A stretch of DNA of 64,000 nt from contig NZ_FNEE01000002.1 in assembly GCF_900099905.1 (NCBI RefSeq), positions 372,001 through 436,000 of the forward strand. Reading direction: 5' to 3'. The position numbers were made by a program, and so were the translations under genes. The stretch is from Mesorhizobium muleiense (GTDB lineage Bacteria; Pseudomonadota; Alphaproteobacteria; Rhizobiales; Rhizobiaceae). Each line of letters begins with the position of its first letter. Position 1 is the first letter of the stretch. This document shows positions 8,353-18,035 of this stretch, piece after piece. A model generated the notes under the pieces. It was not told the origin of the DNA, made no database searches, and saw nothing but the letters and a program-made list of their open reading frames with translations.

Positions 8353-8661
8353 ATGATGGACAGCAAGCCTTTTGAAAAGCCGGTCGTGGTCGAACTTGGC
8401 CGTGTCGGCAAATACCGTGAGATCCGCAGCACCCAGGAAGCTGCGGAGTGCCTGATGACCGTCTGGCCGCTCAATCGTGGCCCTCGGCATCGCGATGCTC
8501 TCGACACTTGCCTAAAAGTGCTGGAAGGTTATCGTTCGACAGCGGATGCGCGCCGGGCATTGGTCGAGGCTGCCATGGAATCGGACGTGCTGGTTCCCGA
8601 AGAGAGATTGCCCGAAGGCAAACTGCCCGACCGCAAACTGCCCCAAGGCAAACCGCATTGA
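8353..8661 (+). CDS. DUF982 domain protein
   Basis: A protein of about 102 residues. The core EIRSTQEAAECLMTVWP followed by RGPRHRDALDTCLKVLEG matches DUF982, a small domain of unknown function expanded in rhizobia. The C-terminus carries a degenerate PEGKLPDRKLPQGK repeat that looks like recent in-frame tandem duplication. Two adjacent ATGs (8353, 8356) are possible starts. It is followed 31 bp later by another small gene. Confidence 0.85.
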   Translation: MMDSKPFEKPVVVELGRVGKYREIRSTQEAAECLMTVWPLNRGPRHRDALDTCLKVLEGYRSTADARRALVEAAMESDVLVPEERLPEGKLPDRKLPQGKPH

Positions 8662-8692
8662 GCAACCTGAGCTTTTTCCACTGGAGGATTTC

Positions 8693-8932
8693 ATGGCCAA
8701 GCTGACCTACAAGATCGTCGAGCATGACGGGGGCTGGGCCTATAAGGTCGGCGAGACATTTTCGGAGACGTTCCCTACTCACGAGGACGCGCTGCGCGCC
8801 GCCGAGATCGCTTCGGCCGAACAGCAGGTCGCCGGCACCACCGACGGCATCCAGTACGAGGACGCCGAAGGCAAATGGCATGACGAGCTCGCCGACGGCC
8901 GCGACCGCCCGCAAACCGAAGTTTCCGATTAG
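8693..8932 (+). CDS. DUF2188-like small protein
   Basis: A 79-residue protein reading YKIVEHDGGWAYKVGETFSE with FPTHEDALRAAEIASAEQQ. This is the pattern of DUF2188-type proteins, in which a beta-hairpin is followed by one helix. GGAGG lies five bases before the ATG at 8693. The charged C-terminus (EGKWHDELADGRD) is typical. It is downstream of the DUF982 gene in the same direction. Function is unknown. Confidence 0.8.
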   Translation: MAKLTYKIVEHDGGWAYKVGETFSETFPTHEDALRAAEIASAEQQVAGTTDGIQYEDAEGKWHDELADGRDRPQTEVSD

Positions 8933-9105
8933 GCTGGTGTCGTAGCTGATGGCTTCTCGCACCTCCGGTTTCAAGGGCTGGGGCTGGGCAAATCATTCTC
9001 CTGCTGCGACCCTGGACATGGCGAACTCCAATCCCATCGGGGACAAACACGATCAGGCGCGGCGAAGAAGCGTGCTTGCCACGCAGCCGCTTTACAGGGC
9101 AGTCT

Positions 9106-9117
9106 GGTAGCGCTACC
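9106..9117. promoter_or_regulatory. LacI-family-type operator (perfect 12-bp palindrome)
   Basis: GGTAGCGCTACC is a perfect palindrome with a central CG, the hallmark of LacI/GalR operators. It lies 107 bp upstream of the ABC transporter ATPase gene in the 8933-9223 gap, which otherwise holds no gene. It probably controls the four-gene transporter operon. No LacI-type regulator is encoded in the window, so the regulator would act from elsewhere. Confidence 0.7.
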
Positions 9118-9223
9118 GTTTCATCATCGCGCGTGACCAGGGAGGAGCTTTGGGAACTGCCGCGGCCAGTCAGGAAAGCGGTTTCCTTCGAAGACGTCGC
9201 AGGAAGCATTCGGGAGGAAATCG

Positions 9224-10312
<1,089 letters not shown>

Positions 10313-10350
10313 GAACCATAAGGCGAGACAATAAACAGGAGGAAACGAGC

Positions 10351-11676
10351 ATGAAATTCACCAGACGTGACGTGATCCGCACGACCGCCGGCGTGGCGGC
10401 GGGAGCCTTGGGAAGCCGCTTCGTCGGCTCTTCCGCCTTTGCCCAGGAGGGGTTGACGTACAAGCCCGAAGACGGCGCAAAGCTGCGCATGCTGCGCTGG
10501 TCGCCGTTCGTTCAGGGCGATGAAGACCAATGGCTGGCCAACACCAAGCGGTTCACCGAGGCGACCGGCGTCGAGGTCCGCGTCGACAAGGAAAGCTGGG
10601 AGGACATTCGCCCCAAGGCGGCGGTTGCCGCCAATGTCGGCTCCGGTCCAGATCTGATGCTGGTCTGGTTCGACGACCCGCACCAGTACCCCGACAAGCT
10701 GCACGACGTGTCGGAACTGGGTGAGTATCTCGGCACGAAATATGGCGGCTGGCACGACGGACCAAAGCAGTATGCGACGCGGGAGGGAAAATTCCTCGGC
10801 CTGCCCCTGGCCACCATCGGCAATGCCATCGTCTATCGGGAAAGCTGGGTGAAGGAGGCCGGCTTCTCGGAGTTTCCGAAGGACACGGCGGGCTTCCTCG
10901 AGCTTTGCAAAGCCTTGCAGGCGAAGGGGCATCCGGCCGGCTTCACGCACGGCCATGGCGTCGGCGACGGCAACAACTATGCTCACTGGCTGCTGTGGAG
11001 CCATGGCGGCCAGATGGTCGACGAGAGCGGAAAGGTGACGATCAACAGCCCCGAGACGCTCAAGGCGATCGAATACGCGCAGGAACTCTACAAGACCTTC
11101 ATCCCCGGCACCGAAAGCTGGCTCGACGTGAACAACAACCGCGCCTTCCTGGCCGGCGAACTGGGCGTCATCGCCAACGGCATTTCCGTGTATAACACGG
11201 CAAAAACCAACAAGGACAATGATCCGAAACTGGCTGAAATCGCAAAGGATATGCGCACGACCAGCCTGCCGATCGGTCCCGTCGGGAAATCCGTCGAGCT
11301 GTTCCAGGTGACCACGGCGGTGATCTTCGACTACACGCCCTACCCCAACGCGGCAAAAGCCTATCTGCAGTTCATGTTCGAGGAACAGCAAATGGCAGAG
11401 TGGATCACCTCCTCCGCCGGCTATTGCTGCCAGACACTCAAAGCCTTCGAGAACAATCCTGTGTGGACGGCCGACCCGAACAACGCAGCTTACGCCAAAG
11501 CCTCGGCGACGCTGCGACCCAATGGCTATGCCGGGCCGCTCGGCTACGCCTCGGCTGCGACCATGGCCGACTATGTGCTGGTCGACATGTTCGCCAAGGC
11601 GGTGACGGGCCAGGCGACGCCGCAGGAGGCGGTGGAAGAGGCGGAGAAACGCGCCAACCGCTACTATCGCGTTTGA
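10351..11676 (+). CDS. Extracellular sugar-binding protein of ABC transporter (family 1), Tat-exported
   Basis: A 441-residue protein. It starts MKFTRRDVIRTTAG, a twin-arginine signal with a cleavage region near SSAFAQ. The mature part has the family 1 solute-binding layout, with LRWSPFVQGDE near the start, a Trp/Tyr-rich hinge and PYPNAAKAYLQFMF late. It captures a carbohydrate-type ligand in the periplasm for the two permeases downstream. AGGAGG lies upstream of the ATG. Tat export of an ABC binding protein suggests folding before secretion. Confidence 0.93.
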   Translation: MKFTRRDVIRTTAGVAAGALGSRFVGSSAFAQEGLTYKPEDGAKLRMLRWSPFVQGDEDQWLANTKRFTEATGVEVRVDKESWEDIRPKAAVAANVGSGPDLMLVWFDDPHQYPDKLHDVSELGEYLGTKYGGWHDGPKQYATREGKFLGLPLATIGNAIVYRESWVKEAGFSEFPKDTAGFLELCKALQAKGHPAGFTHGHGVGDGNNYAHWLLWSHGGQMVDESGKVTINSPETLKAIEYAQELYKTFIPGTESWLDVNNNRAFLAGELGVIANGISVYNTAKTNKDNDPKLAEIAKDMRTTSLPIGPVGKSVELFQVTTAVIFDYTPYPNAAKAYLQFMFEEQQMAEWITSSAGYCCQTLKAFENNPVWTADPNNAAYAKASATLRPNGYAGPLGYASAATMADYVLVDMFAKAVTGQATPQEAVEEAEKRANRYYRV

Positions 11677-11783
11677 TCGCAGCGCAGCCGGGCAGCCGCG
11701 ACCGCGCTGCCCGGTCTGTTTCCCAGAATCGTGTGGCGGCCACTCAGGCCACCATGCCAGCAGAGCTTATGAGGAGCCGTCCC

Positions 11784-12734
11784 ATGGCCGTGTCGTCCGC
11801 TGCCGTTCAGCCGCGTCCGTCGATCCTGTCGCGGAGCCTATCGCTCCTGGCCGACAGCCGGAACGCGCTTGGCTTCGGCTTCATGCTGCCGGCGGCAGCG
11901 CTGCTGCTGGTCTTCCTGACCTATCCGCTCGGGCTCGGCATCTGGCTCGGCTTCACCGATGCCCGCATCGGCCGCCCCGGCATCTTCATAGGCATCGAAA
12001 ACTACCAATATCTGTCGGATGACGCCGTCTTCTGGCTCTCCGTCTTCAACACCTTGCTCTACACGATTAGCGCGTCGATCCTGAAATTCGCGCTCGGCCT
12101 CTGGCTGGCGCTTATCCTCAATCAGAACCTTCCCTTCAAATCGTTCTTCCGCGCGATCGTGCTGCTGCCGTGGGTGGTGCCGACGGTGCTGTCGGCAATC
12201 GCCTTCTGGTGGATCTATGATTCGCAGTTCTCGATCCTGTCCTGGGCACTTATGGAAATGGGCCTGATCGACCATCGCATCAATTTCCTCGGCGATCCTG
12301 TGAACGCGCGCGCTTCGGTCATCGCCGCCAATGTCTGGCGCGGCATTCCGTTCGTGGCGATCACGCTGCTGGCCGGCTTGCAGACGATTCCGCAGTCGCT
12401 CTACGAGGCCGCCACGCTCGACGGCGCCAGTCGCTGGCAATTGTTCCGTTTTGTGACGCTGCCGTTGCTGACGCCGATCATCGCCATCACCATGACGTTT
12501 TCGGTGCTGTTCACCTTCACCGATTTCCAGCTGATCTATGTGCTGACCCGCGGCGGACCGGTCAATGCCACCCATCTGATGGCGACATTGTCGTTTCAGC
12601 GCGGCATTTCGGGAGGCCAGCTTGGCGAGGGCGCCGCTATCGCGGTCGCCATGATCCCGTTCCTGCTTGCGGCGATCCTGTTCAGCTATTTCGGCCTGCA
12701 ACGCCGCAAATGGCAGCAAGGCGGCGGAGACTGA
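11784..12734 (+). CDS. Carbohydrate ABC transporter permease 1 (MalF-like)
   Basis: A 316-residue inner-membrane permease with about six membrane helices. The EAA loop reads YEAATLDGASRWQLFRFV then TLPLL, the contact site for the ATPase. The start at 11784 has GAGGAG seven bases upstream, while the longer open frame overlaps the binding protein gene and is rejected. The next permease begins one base after this stop codon, showing coupled translation. It forms the channel with the next gene product. Confidence 0.94.
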   Translation: MAVSSAAVQPRPSILSRSLSLLADSRNALGFGFMLPAAALLLVFLTYPLGLGIWLGFTDARIGRPGIFIGIENYQYLSDDAVFWLSVFNTLLYTISASILKFALGLWLALILNQNLPFKSFFRAIVLLPWVVPTVLSAIAFWWIYDSQFSILSWALMEMGLIDHRINFLGDPVNARASVIAANVWRGIPFVAITLLAGLQTIPQSLYEAATLDGASRWQLFRFVTLPLLTPIIAITMTFSVLFTFTDFQLIYVLTRGGPVNATHLMATLSFQRGISGGQLGEGAAIAVAMIPFLLAAILFSYFGLQRRKWQQGGGD

Positions 12735-12735
12735 C

Positions 12736-13629
12736 ATGGCCACGATCAAAAAAACGAAACGTCCGGAACTCGACGAAGGCGGCATGGGCTACCTTCAGAG
12801 CCTGCCGCGGCGCGTGGTGACGGTCTATCTGCCGTTGCTGGTGTTCGTCATCGTGCTGTTGTTCCCGTTCTACTGGATGACGATCACGGCGATCAAACCC
12901 AACCTCGAGATGACCGACTACGCCAATTTCAATCCATTATGGGTCGTGCATCCGACCTTCGAGCACATCCGCTATCTCTTGTTCGATACGTCCTATCCGG
13001 GCTGGCTGCTCAACACGATCATCATCTCCACCGCCGCCACGTTCCTGTCGCTGCTGGCTGCGGTGTTCGCGGCCTATGCGATCGAACGGCTGCGGTTTTC
13101 GGGGGCGCGGCAGGTCGGGCTGGCGATCTTCCTCGCCTATCTCGTGCCGCCGTCGATCCTGTTCATCCCGCTGTCGGTGATGGTGTTCAACCTTGGGCTT
13201 TACGACACCCCGTTCGCGCTCATCCTCACCTACCCGACCTTCCTGGTGCCTTTCTGCACCTGGCTGCTGATGGGTTACTTCCGTTCGATCCCGTTCGAAC
13301 TGGAGGAATGCGCGCTCATCGACGGGGCGAGCCGCTGGCAGATCCTCATGAAGATCGTGCTGCCGCTGTCGGTGCCCGGCCTGATTTCCGCCGGCATCTT
13401 CGCATTCACCCTGTCATGGAACGAATTCATCTATGCGCTGACGTTCATCCAGTCGTCCGAAAACAAGACGGTGCCGGTCGGGGTGCTCACGGAGCTTGTC
13501 CGCTCCGACGTCTACGAGTGGGGAGCGCTGATGGCCGGAGCCCTGATCGGCTCGCTGCCGGTGGTGGTGCTTTATTCGTTCTTCGTCGAGCACTACGTTT
13601 CCTCGATGACCGGAGCGGTGAAGGAATAG
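12736..13629 (+). CDS. Carbohydrate ABC transporter permease 2 (MalG-like)
   Basis: A 297-residue permease with a helix at residues 32-52 and about five more. The EAA loop is ECALIDGASRWQILMKIVLP. The long first periplasmic stretch and the SWNEFIYAL segment are typical of MalG-type subunits. It is the last gene of the transporter operon. No sugar-catabolic enzyme follows, so the system is an isolated uptake cassette. Confidence 0.94.
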   Translation: MATIKKTKRPELDEGGMGYLQSLPRRVVTVYLPLLVFVIVLLFPFYWMTITAIKPNLEMTDYANFNPLWVVHPTFEHIRYLLFDTSYPGWLLNTIIISTAATFLSLLAAVFAAYAIERLRFSGARQVGLAIFLAYLVPPSILFIPLSVMVFNLGLYDTPFALILTYPTFLVPFCTWLLMGYFRSIPFELEECALIDGASRWQILMKIVLPLSVPGLISAGIFAFTLSWNEFIYALTFIQSSENKTVPVGVLTELVRSDVYEWGALMAGALIGSLPVVVLYSFFVEHYVSSMTGAVKE

Positions 13630-13641
13630 CGCCCTGCGGGG

Positions 13642-13812
13642 CGCCTTCTCCCTTCTCCCCCTTGTGGGAGAAGGTGGCCGAGCGAAGCTCGGTCGGATGA
13701 GGGGTGTTCCAGCTTGGCACCAACAGCACTCCGTCCAACACCCCTCAACCGTCTTGGCGCTGCGCGCCAATCCACCTTCTCCCACAAGAAGGGGAGAAGG
13801 AAGAAGAGGCGC
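13642..13812. repeat. Composite inverted repeat (rhizobial intergenic palindrome, type B)
   Basis: Outer arms contain CCTTCTCCC-GTGGGAGAAGG hairpins at both ends in opposite orientation, with an inner pair around AGGGGTGTT and AACACCCCT. The central 46 bp, including GTTCCAGCTTGGCACC, recurs almost unchanged at 23939-23985 and in part at 52787-52983. It lies just after the transporter operon, so it may also act as a transcription stop or mRNA-stabilising hairpin. Confidence 0.85.
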
Positions 13813-13841
13813 ATTGCCGCCAACCATCCGCCGCGTTATCT

Positions 13842-13913
13842 CAGGCGACCCTGTCTGCTCAGGCGACCCTGTCTGCCCAGGCGACCTTGTCTGCCTCGGG
13901 CGACCTGCCTGCC
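13842..13913. repeat. 18-bp tandem repeat, four copies
   Basis: CAGGCGACCCTGTCTGCT repeats head to tail at 13842, 13860, 13878 and, degenerate, 13896. The first three copies differ at one or two bases. It sits between the type B element and the CinA-type gene, upstream of that gene's ATG by 27 bp, so copy number could alter its leader. Confidence 0.85.
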
Positions 13914-13940
13914 TAACGCGACCTTCTGCCGGAGCCTCCA

Positions 13941-14684
13941 ATGCCCGAAATCGTCACCGCCGCCATGCTCGTCATCGGCGATGAGATTCTGTCCGGCCGC
14001 ACCAAGGACAAGAATATCGGCCACCTCGCCGACATCATGACGGCGATCGGCATCGACCTGAAGGAGGTGCGCATCGTTGCCGACGAGGAAGACGAGATCG
14101 TCGCCGCAGTGAACGCCCTGCGGGCCCGCTACACCTATGTCTTCACCACCGGCGGCATCGGTCCGACGCATGACGACATCACCGCGGATGCCATTGCCAA
14201 GGCGTTCGGCGTGCCCTGCGACTACGACTCCAAAGCCTATGCCATGCTGGAAGCGAGCTACGCGGCGCGCGGCATCGAATACACCGAGGCGCGCAAGCGC
14301 ATGGCGCGGATGCCGCGCGGTGCCGACCATATCGACAATCCGGTGTCGATCGCGCCGGGCTTTCGCATCGGCAACGTCCATGTCATGGCCGGCGTGCCGG
14401 CGATATTTCAGGCGATGCTCGACAATGTGGTGCCGACGCTGAAGGCCGGCACCAAAATGCTGTCGGCCACGGTGCACTGTCCGTTCGGCGAAGGCCTGGT
14501 CGGCGGACCGCTGGGCGACATCCAGAAGGCGCACCCGGACACGATCATCGGCTCCTATCCAAAATATGGCGACGGCAAGTTCTGGACCGAGCTGGTCGTC
14601 CGTGCCCGCAGCCAGGAAGCGCTGGACGCCGCCCGCGCCGAGGTCGAAGCGATGGTCGCAGGCCTCACCAGCGCGGCCAGCTGA
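13941..14684 (+). CDS. CinA-type molybdopterin-binding domain protein
   Basis: A 247-residue protein. The MoaB/MogA-like molybdopterin-binding fold shows VIGDEILSGRTKDKN at the start, TTGGIGPTHDDIT at 69-81 and a C-terminal substrate-binding tail. It corresponds to the N-terminal domain of CinA without the C-terminal nicotinamide-nucleotide amidase domain. Stand-alone proteins of this type are annotated competence/damage-inducible protein A; ADP-ribose pyrophosphatase activity is known for some CinA proteins. It has no operon partner. Confidence 0.9.
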   Translation: MPEIVTAAMLVIGDEILSGRTKDKNIGHLADIMTAIGIDLKEVRIVADEEDEIVAAVNALRARYTYVFTTGGIGPTHDDITADAIAKAFGVPCDYDSKAYAMLEASYAARGIEYTEARKRMARMPRGADHIDNPVSIAPGFRIGNVHVMAGVPAIFQAMLDNVVPTLKAGTKMLSATVHCPFGEGLVGGPLGDIQKAHPDTIIGSYPKYGDGKFWTELVVRARSQEALDAARAEVEAMVAGLTSAAS

Positions 14685-14862
14685 TCTAAAGCGCGTCACG
14701 TCTGAGACGATCCATGCGACGCGCTTTAACTTTCTTGTCTGTATGCACGGCGCTATCCCAAATCCGCTGCGCACCCTCGTGCCCAAAGTATGCTTTTGGG
14801 CGACATGCATTAGCCCGTATCCGGGTTAGCCGGAACCAAGCATGGTGCTGTAACGTTTCATG

Positions 14863-14883
14863 CGGGCGAGTTTCGCTCGCCCG
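14863..14883 (+). promoter_or_regulatory. Hairpin in the leader of the universal stress gene
   Basis: CGGGCGAG, loop TTTCG, CTCGCCCG gives a perfect 8-bp stem ending 17 bases before the ATG at 14901, with GGGG following as ribosome site. It could be a terminator for CinA-side transcription, but it lacks a T run. Placement just before the ribosome site also allows a role in translation control. Confidence 0.45.
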
Positions 14884-14900
14884 AGAATTGAGGGGTTACC

Positions 14901-15734
14901 ATGCGATTCAAGACCATCGTCGCCATACTGCAGAACGAACAGGACGCGGAGCGCGTGCTCGAATGCGCCATTCCGCTTGCCGACAAGTTCGAGAGCCATC
15001 TCATCGGCATTCATGCCGAAGCGCTTCCCGTCCCCTACACCTCGGCCACAGGCTTTCCCGACACCGAGTTCCTGCAAGTCTCGGCCGACATGAACAAGGA
15101 GCGCGCTGAAAAATTGCGGGCGGTTTTCCTCCGGCATGTCGAGGAGTCCGGCCTGTCCTTCGAGTGGCGCAGCCTCGAGAGCTTTTCCGGAGACAGCGCG
15201 CTGACCGGCATCCCGACCGTTCGCACCGCGGACCTGATCATCGCCGCGCAGCGCGAGACGGGCGGCGATCCGAGCGCCGATGTCGACACGCTGGTCTATG
15301 ACGCCGGCCGGCCGGTGCTGGTCGTGCCGCACTCAGGACCGCTCGTCACCAGCTTCAAGCATGTGCTGCTCGCCTGGAACGGCAGCAAGGAGGCGGCGCG
15401 CGCCGCCTTCGACGCCCTGCCCTTCATCATCGAGGCCGAAAAAACCGATATTGTCGTCATCGACCCACCGGATACGCTCGACGAGGCCCCGGAGGCGGCC
15501 GGCGCCGAAATCGCCGCCGCCCTGTCCAGGCATGGCGCCACGGTCAGCGTCTCGGTGCTGCAATCGGCCGGCCACTCGGTCGACGAGGTGATCCAGACCA
15601 GGGTAGCCGAAACTGGCGCCGACCTGCTCGTGCTCGGCGCCTACAGCCATTCCTGGCTGCGCCAGCTGCTGTTCGGCGGGGTCACCCGCACGGTGCTGCG
15701 CACCCTGCCGGTGGCAGCTTTCCTGTCGCGGTAA
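14901..15734 (+). CDS. Universal stress protein (two UspA domains)
   Basis: A 277-residue protein with two tandem UspA-type alpha/beta domains. The second ends with the nucleotide-binding signature GAYSHSWLRQLLFGGVTRTV, close to the G-2x-G-9x-G(S/T) pattern. The first domain (residues 1-140) has a degenerate signature. Such proteins respond to growth arrest and stress in the cytoplasm. GGGG precedes the ATG. It is flanked by repeat-rich gaps on both sides and appears monocistronic. Confidence 0.9.
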   Translation: MRFKTIVAILQNEQDAERVLECAIPLADKFESHLIGIHAEALPVPYTSATGFPDTEFLQVSADMNKERAEKLRAVFLRHVEESGLSFEWRSLESFSGDSALTGIPTVRTADLIIAAQRETGGDPSADVDTLVYDAGRPVLVVPHSGPLVTSFKHVLLAWNGSKEAARAAFDALPFIIEAEKTDIVVIDPPDTLDEAPEAAGAEIAAALSRHGATVSVSVLQSAGHSVDEVIQTRVAETGADLLVLGAYSHSWLRQLLFGGVTRTVLRTLPVAAFLSR

Positions 15735-15773
15735 GTCCACAGGGATCGCTTGCAGGGCAATCCTTCAGTGTTG

Positions 15774-15948
15774 CGCCGCCCCTCATTGCCCTGCCGGGCA
15801 TTTCTCCCCGTATAGTGACGGGGAGAAAGACGCCTTCGCAAAGGATTTCGCCAATCTCCAGCGTTGCAGAATGGGTGCCAAGGTTGCGGCCAGCTTCTTT
15901 CTCCCCGTTAACGGGGAGAAATGCCCGGCAGGGCAATGAGGGGCGGCG
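15774..15948. repeat. Composite inverted repeat (type C palindrome)
   Basis: Arms 15774-15828 and 15897-15948 are inverted copies: CGCCGCCCCTCATTGCCCTG, then a TTTCTCCCCG hairpin, against its complement. The spacer is about 68 bp. The plan, with end motif plus inner hairpin in two inverted arms, is the same as type A and B elements but with a different sequence. It fills most of the 15735-16124 gap between the stress gene and gpt; no gene is supported there. Confidence 0.85.
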
Positions 15949-16124
15949 CCAACACCCAGGACTGGTCACACCGACATGAGCCGAAGGCCCTCTTTTGTCT
16001 GAAGCCCTGCCGCCGCCCCGTTCTTGCATCGCCCCTTGCCAGGCCCAGGGCTTTCCAGTTAATTCCGCGCGTTCCTTCAAGTGTCTGCGCGCGGTTTTTC
16101 GCGCGCTGCGGAGTGCGCAGAAAA

Positions 16125-16625
16125 ATGTCCCTTCCCGAAAAGGCCTTTCCCGTCTCGTGGGATCAGTTCCACCGCGACGCGCGTGCGCTCGCCTGGCGGC
16201 TTGCCGGCGCCAACAAAGGCCAATGGAAAGCGATCGTCTGCATCACCCGCGGCGGCCTGGTGCCGGCCGCCATCATCTCGCGTGAACTCGGCATCCGGGT
16301 CATCGAGACGGTTTGCGTCGCCTCCTATCACGACTATGCCAGCCAGGGGCAGTTGCAGGTGCTGAAGGAGGTCACGCCGGCACTGCTCGCCGATGACGGC
16401 GCCGGCGTATTGATCATCGACGACCTCACCGACACCGGCAAGACCGCGGGCATCGTCCGCGCCATGATGCCCAAGGCGCATTTCGCCACCGTCTACGCCA
16501 AGCCGAAAGGCAGGCCGCTGGTCGACACCTTCGTCACCGAGGTCAGCCAGGACACCTGGATCTATTTTCCGTGGGACATGGGCTTCACCTACCAGAAGCC
16601 GATCGCCGACGACCACGCCGGCTGA
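16125..16625 (+). CDS. gpt: Xanthine phosphoribosyltransferase
   Basis: A 166-residue type I phosphoribosyltransferase. ITRGGLVPA (40-48) and the PRPP motif [13 protein letters not shown] (95-107) are intact, and the C-terminus has WIYFPWD as in bacterial Gpt. It makes XMP and GMP from xanthine and guanine with PRPP, in salvage. The start at 16125 is where family similarity begins; the longer open frame upstream lies in repeat DNA. The upstream leader carries GCGCGCGG and its inverted partner. Confidence 0.94.
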   Translation: MSLPEKAFPVSWDQFHRDARALAWRLAGANKGQWKAIVCITRGGLVPAAIISRELGIRVIETVCVASYHDYASQGQLQVLKEVTPALLADDGAGVLIIDDLTDTGKTAGIVRAMMPKAHFATVYAKPKGRPLVDTFVTEVSQDTWIYFPWDMGFTYQKPIADDHAG

Positions 16626-16841
16626 TTCGCGGCAGCTGCTTTTTCTCCTCCCGGAACATACCGGGGCGGCCTTCTTGCCGGCGCACTTCTTGAAAGAGTG
16701 CAGCGGCGCACGATATTCCTGAATCGACGTCTCGTGTGTGGTTAATTCGTGCGTATGAGGTTTTTTACTTTTATTGCTTATGATTAGCCGTAAGATTCAC
16801 GAGACGGCAAGTGATTCTGGAGGCTGGGGCAAGCTTCTCCG

Positions 16842-17330
16842 ATGTTGACGAGGCCAGTAACGCACAACCATTTGGCCGAAAGGGTCCAGCGGCTCTTCGG
16901 CACAGCGCCGTGCCGTTTGCAGGTTGCAGCATTGCCTTGGCGCGATACCGGGCATGGCGTCGAGATCATGCTGATCACCAGCCGCGATACCGGCCGCTGG
17001 GTGCTTCCCAAGGGCTGGCCTGAGGCCAAGGAACTGCTTTGCGAAGCGGCGGCGCGCGAGGCCGGCGAGGAAGCCGGGCTGCGCGGCACGGTCTCCCACC
17101 ACGAAGCCGGCCGCTACTTCTATGCCAAGGCTTTGGCTTCCGGCGAGGAAGTGCCTTGCGAAGTCCTGGTGTTTCCGCTGCGGGTCGACAAGATCGCCGA
17201 CCGGTGGAAGGAAAAGCGGTCGCGCATCCGCAAATGGGTCAGCCCAGCCGAGGCCGCGCGCATGGTCAACGAGCCGGACCTTGGCCAGATCATCGCCTAT
17301 TTCTGTGCCGACCCGCACCAGTTCTCCTGA
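16842..17330 (+). CDS. Nudix hydrolase (diphosphoinositol-polyphosphate-type)
   Basis: A 162-residue protein with the Nudix box at 58-82 (GWPEAKELLCEAAAREAGEE, then AGLRG), preceded by GRWVLPKG. This arrangement is typical of the DIPP/ApnA-like Nudix subgroup common in rhizobia. A substrate such as a dinucleoside polyphosphate is possible but unproven. It follows gpt after 216 bp and is transcribed the same way. Its start is not marked by a clear ribosome site. Confidence 0.9.
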   Translation: MLTRPVTHNHLAERVQRLFGTAPCRLQVAALPWRDTGHGVEIMLITSRDTGRWVLPKGWPEAKELLCEAAAREAGEEAGLRGTVSHHEAGRYFYAKALASGEEVPCEVLVFPLRVDKIADRWKEKRSRIRKWVSPAEAARMVNEPDLGQIIAYFCADPHQFS

Positions 17331-17753
17331 GCAAGCATAGCGGCCAAAGCCGCGCACCTGCCGCGCATCACCGGCGATGTTCTTGGCAAAGCGAATCGAT
17401 TTGGCTACTCCAGCTTTGGGCATGCGCTGTCGGGCCGGCGGCCTGCACGTGGTAAGAATCGAAAATCCTGCGGCTACTTCTTTCCCCGTTATCCACATAT
17501 GTGACACACAAGATGTTGGGGTCACAAAAGCTACGCAAACGAATCCTTGACGGCGCAAAACGAGTCGCCTTTTATAGGCCATGCGCTCCTGTTGAGAGCG
17601 CGACCGGAAAGTTTTGAGCCCGGTCTTTTTTCCCGGATTATGTGCGTTTGGCCGCATTTCCGCCCTGGCTACGGGGCCGGCGGAGGCGTCGGGATTTTGG
17701 GTTTTTTTGGGGACGAAAGGGAAAAATGTCGGACTGGAATAAATTGTCTGTTA
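17331..17753. other. Non-coding stretch upstream of nrdJ
   Basis: No gene is supported. A possible sigma-70-like pair occurs, CTTGAC at 17546-17551 and CTTTTA at 17569-17574 with 17 bp spacing, and CACATATGTG is a palindrome near 17494. The AT content rises toward 17750, as expected for the nrdJ promoter region. Confidence 0.4.
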
Positions 17754-17800
17754 ATACTATATTTAGTGTTTGCAGGTAGGTTCGACGCTAGATAATGTGA
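17754..17800 (+). promoter_or_regulatory. Tandem NrdR boxes in the nrdJ promoter
   Basis: Box 1 is ATACTATATTTAGTGT (17754-17769), matching 14 of 16 positions of the known consensus ACACTATATCTAGTGT. Box 2 is ACGCTAGATAATGTGA (17785-17800), matching 10 of 16. Their starts are 31 bp apart, three helical turns, the spacing known for NrdR. A -10-like CTATAT (17757-17762) lies inside box 1 with CTGGAA 17 bp upstream, so binding would block RNA polymerase. This predicts repression of nrdJ when ATP/dATP-loaded NrdR is present. Confidence 0.8.
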
Positions 17801-18035
17801 AGTTCCCTCGATTGAGGGAGTCGCAAAAAAGTTTCAGTCTTGAGGGACCCGCAGGGTCCGTCGGCGCGTTGGACGGCTACTTCGCAAGGAGTTCGACCAG
17901 CAGGGCGGGCGGAGCCTCGTGAAAGGGAGCCGGCCGTTTTCGAACGCCGGCAGACGGCGGACACGCGCGTTTCGCAATGGGGGGCAGAAATCCCCTGGGA
18001 AAGGCGCTATATCTAGACACAAAGGGATAGGACCA

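Noticed and set aside
17500..17520. ACACAAGATGTTGGGG as another NrdR box
   Set aside because: Only the left half fits the consensus and it lies about 250 bp from the good tandem boxes, outside normal spacing.
17801..18035. A cobalamin riboswitch in the nrdJ leader
   Set aside because: No B12-box sequence or typical multi-stem layout was seen, and riboswitches usually control B12-independent isozymes or uptake genes rather than nrdJ.
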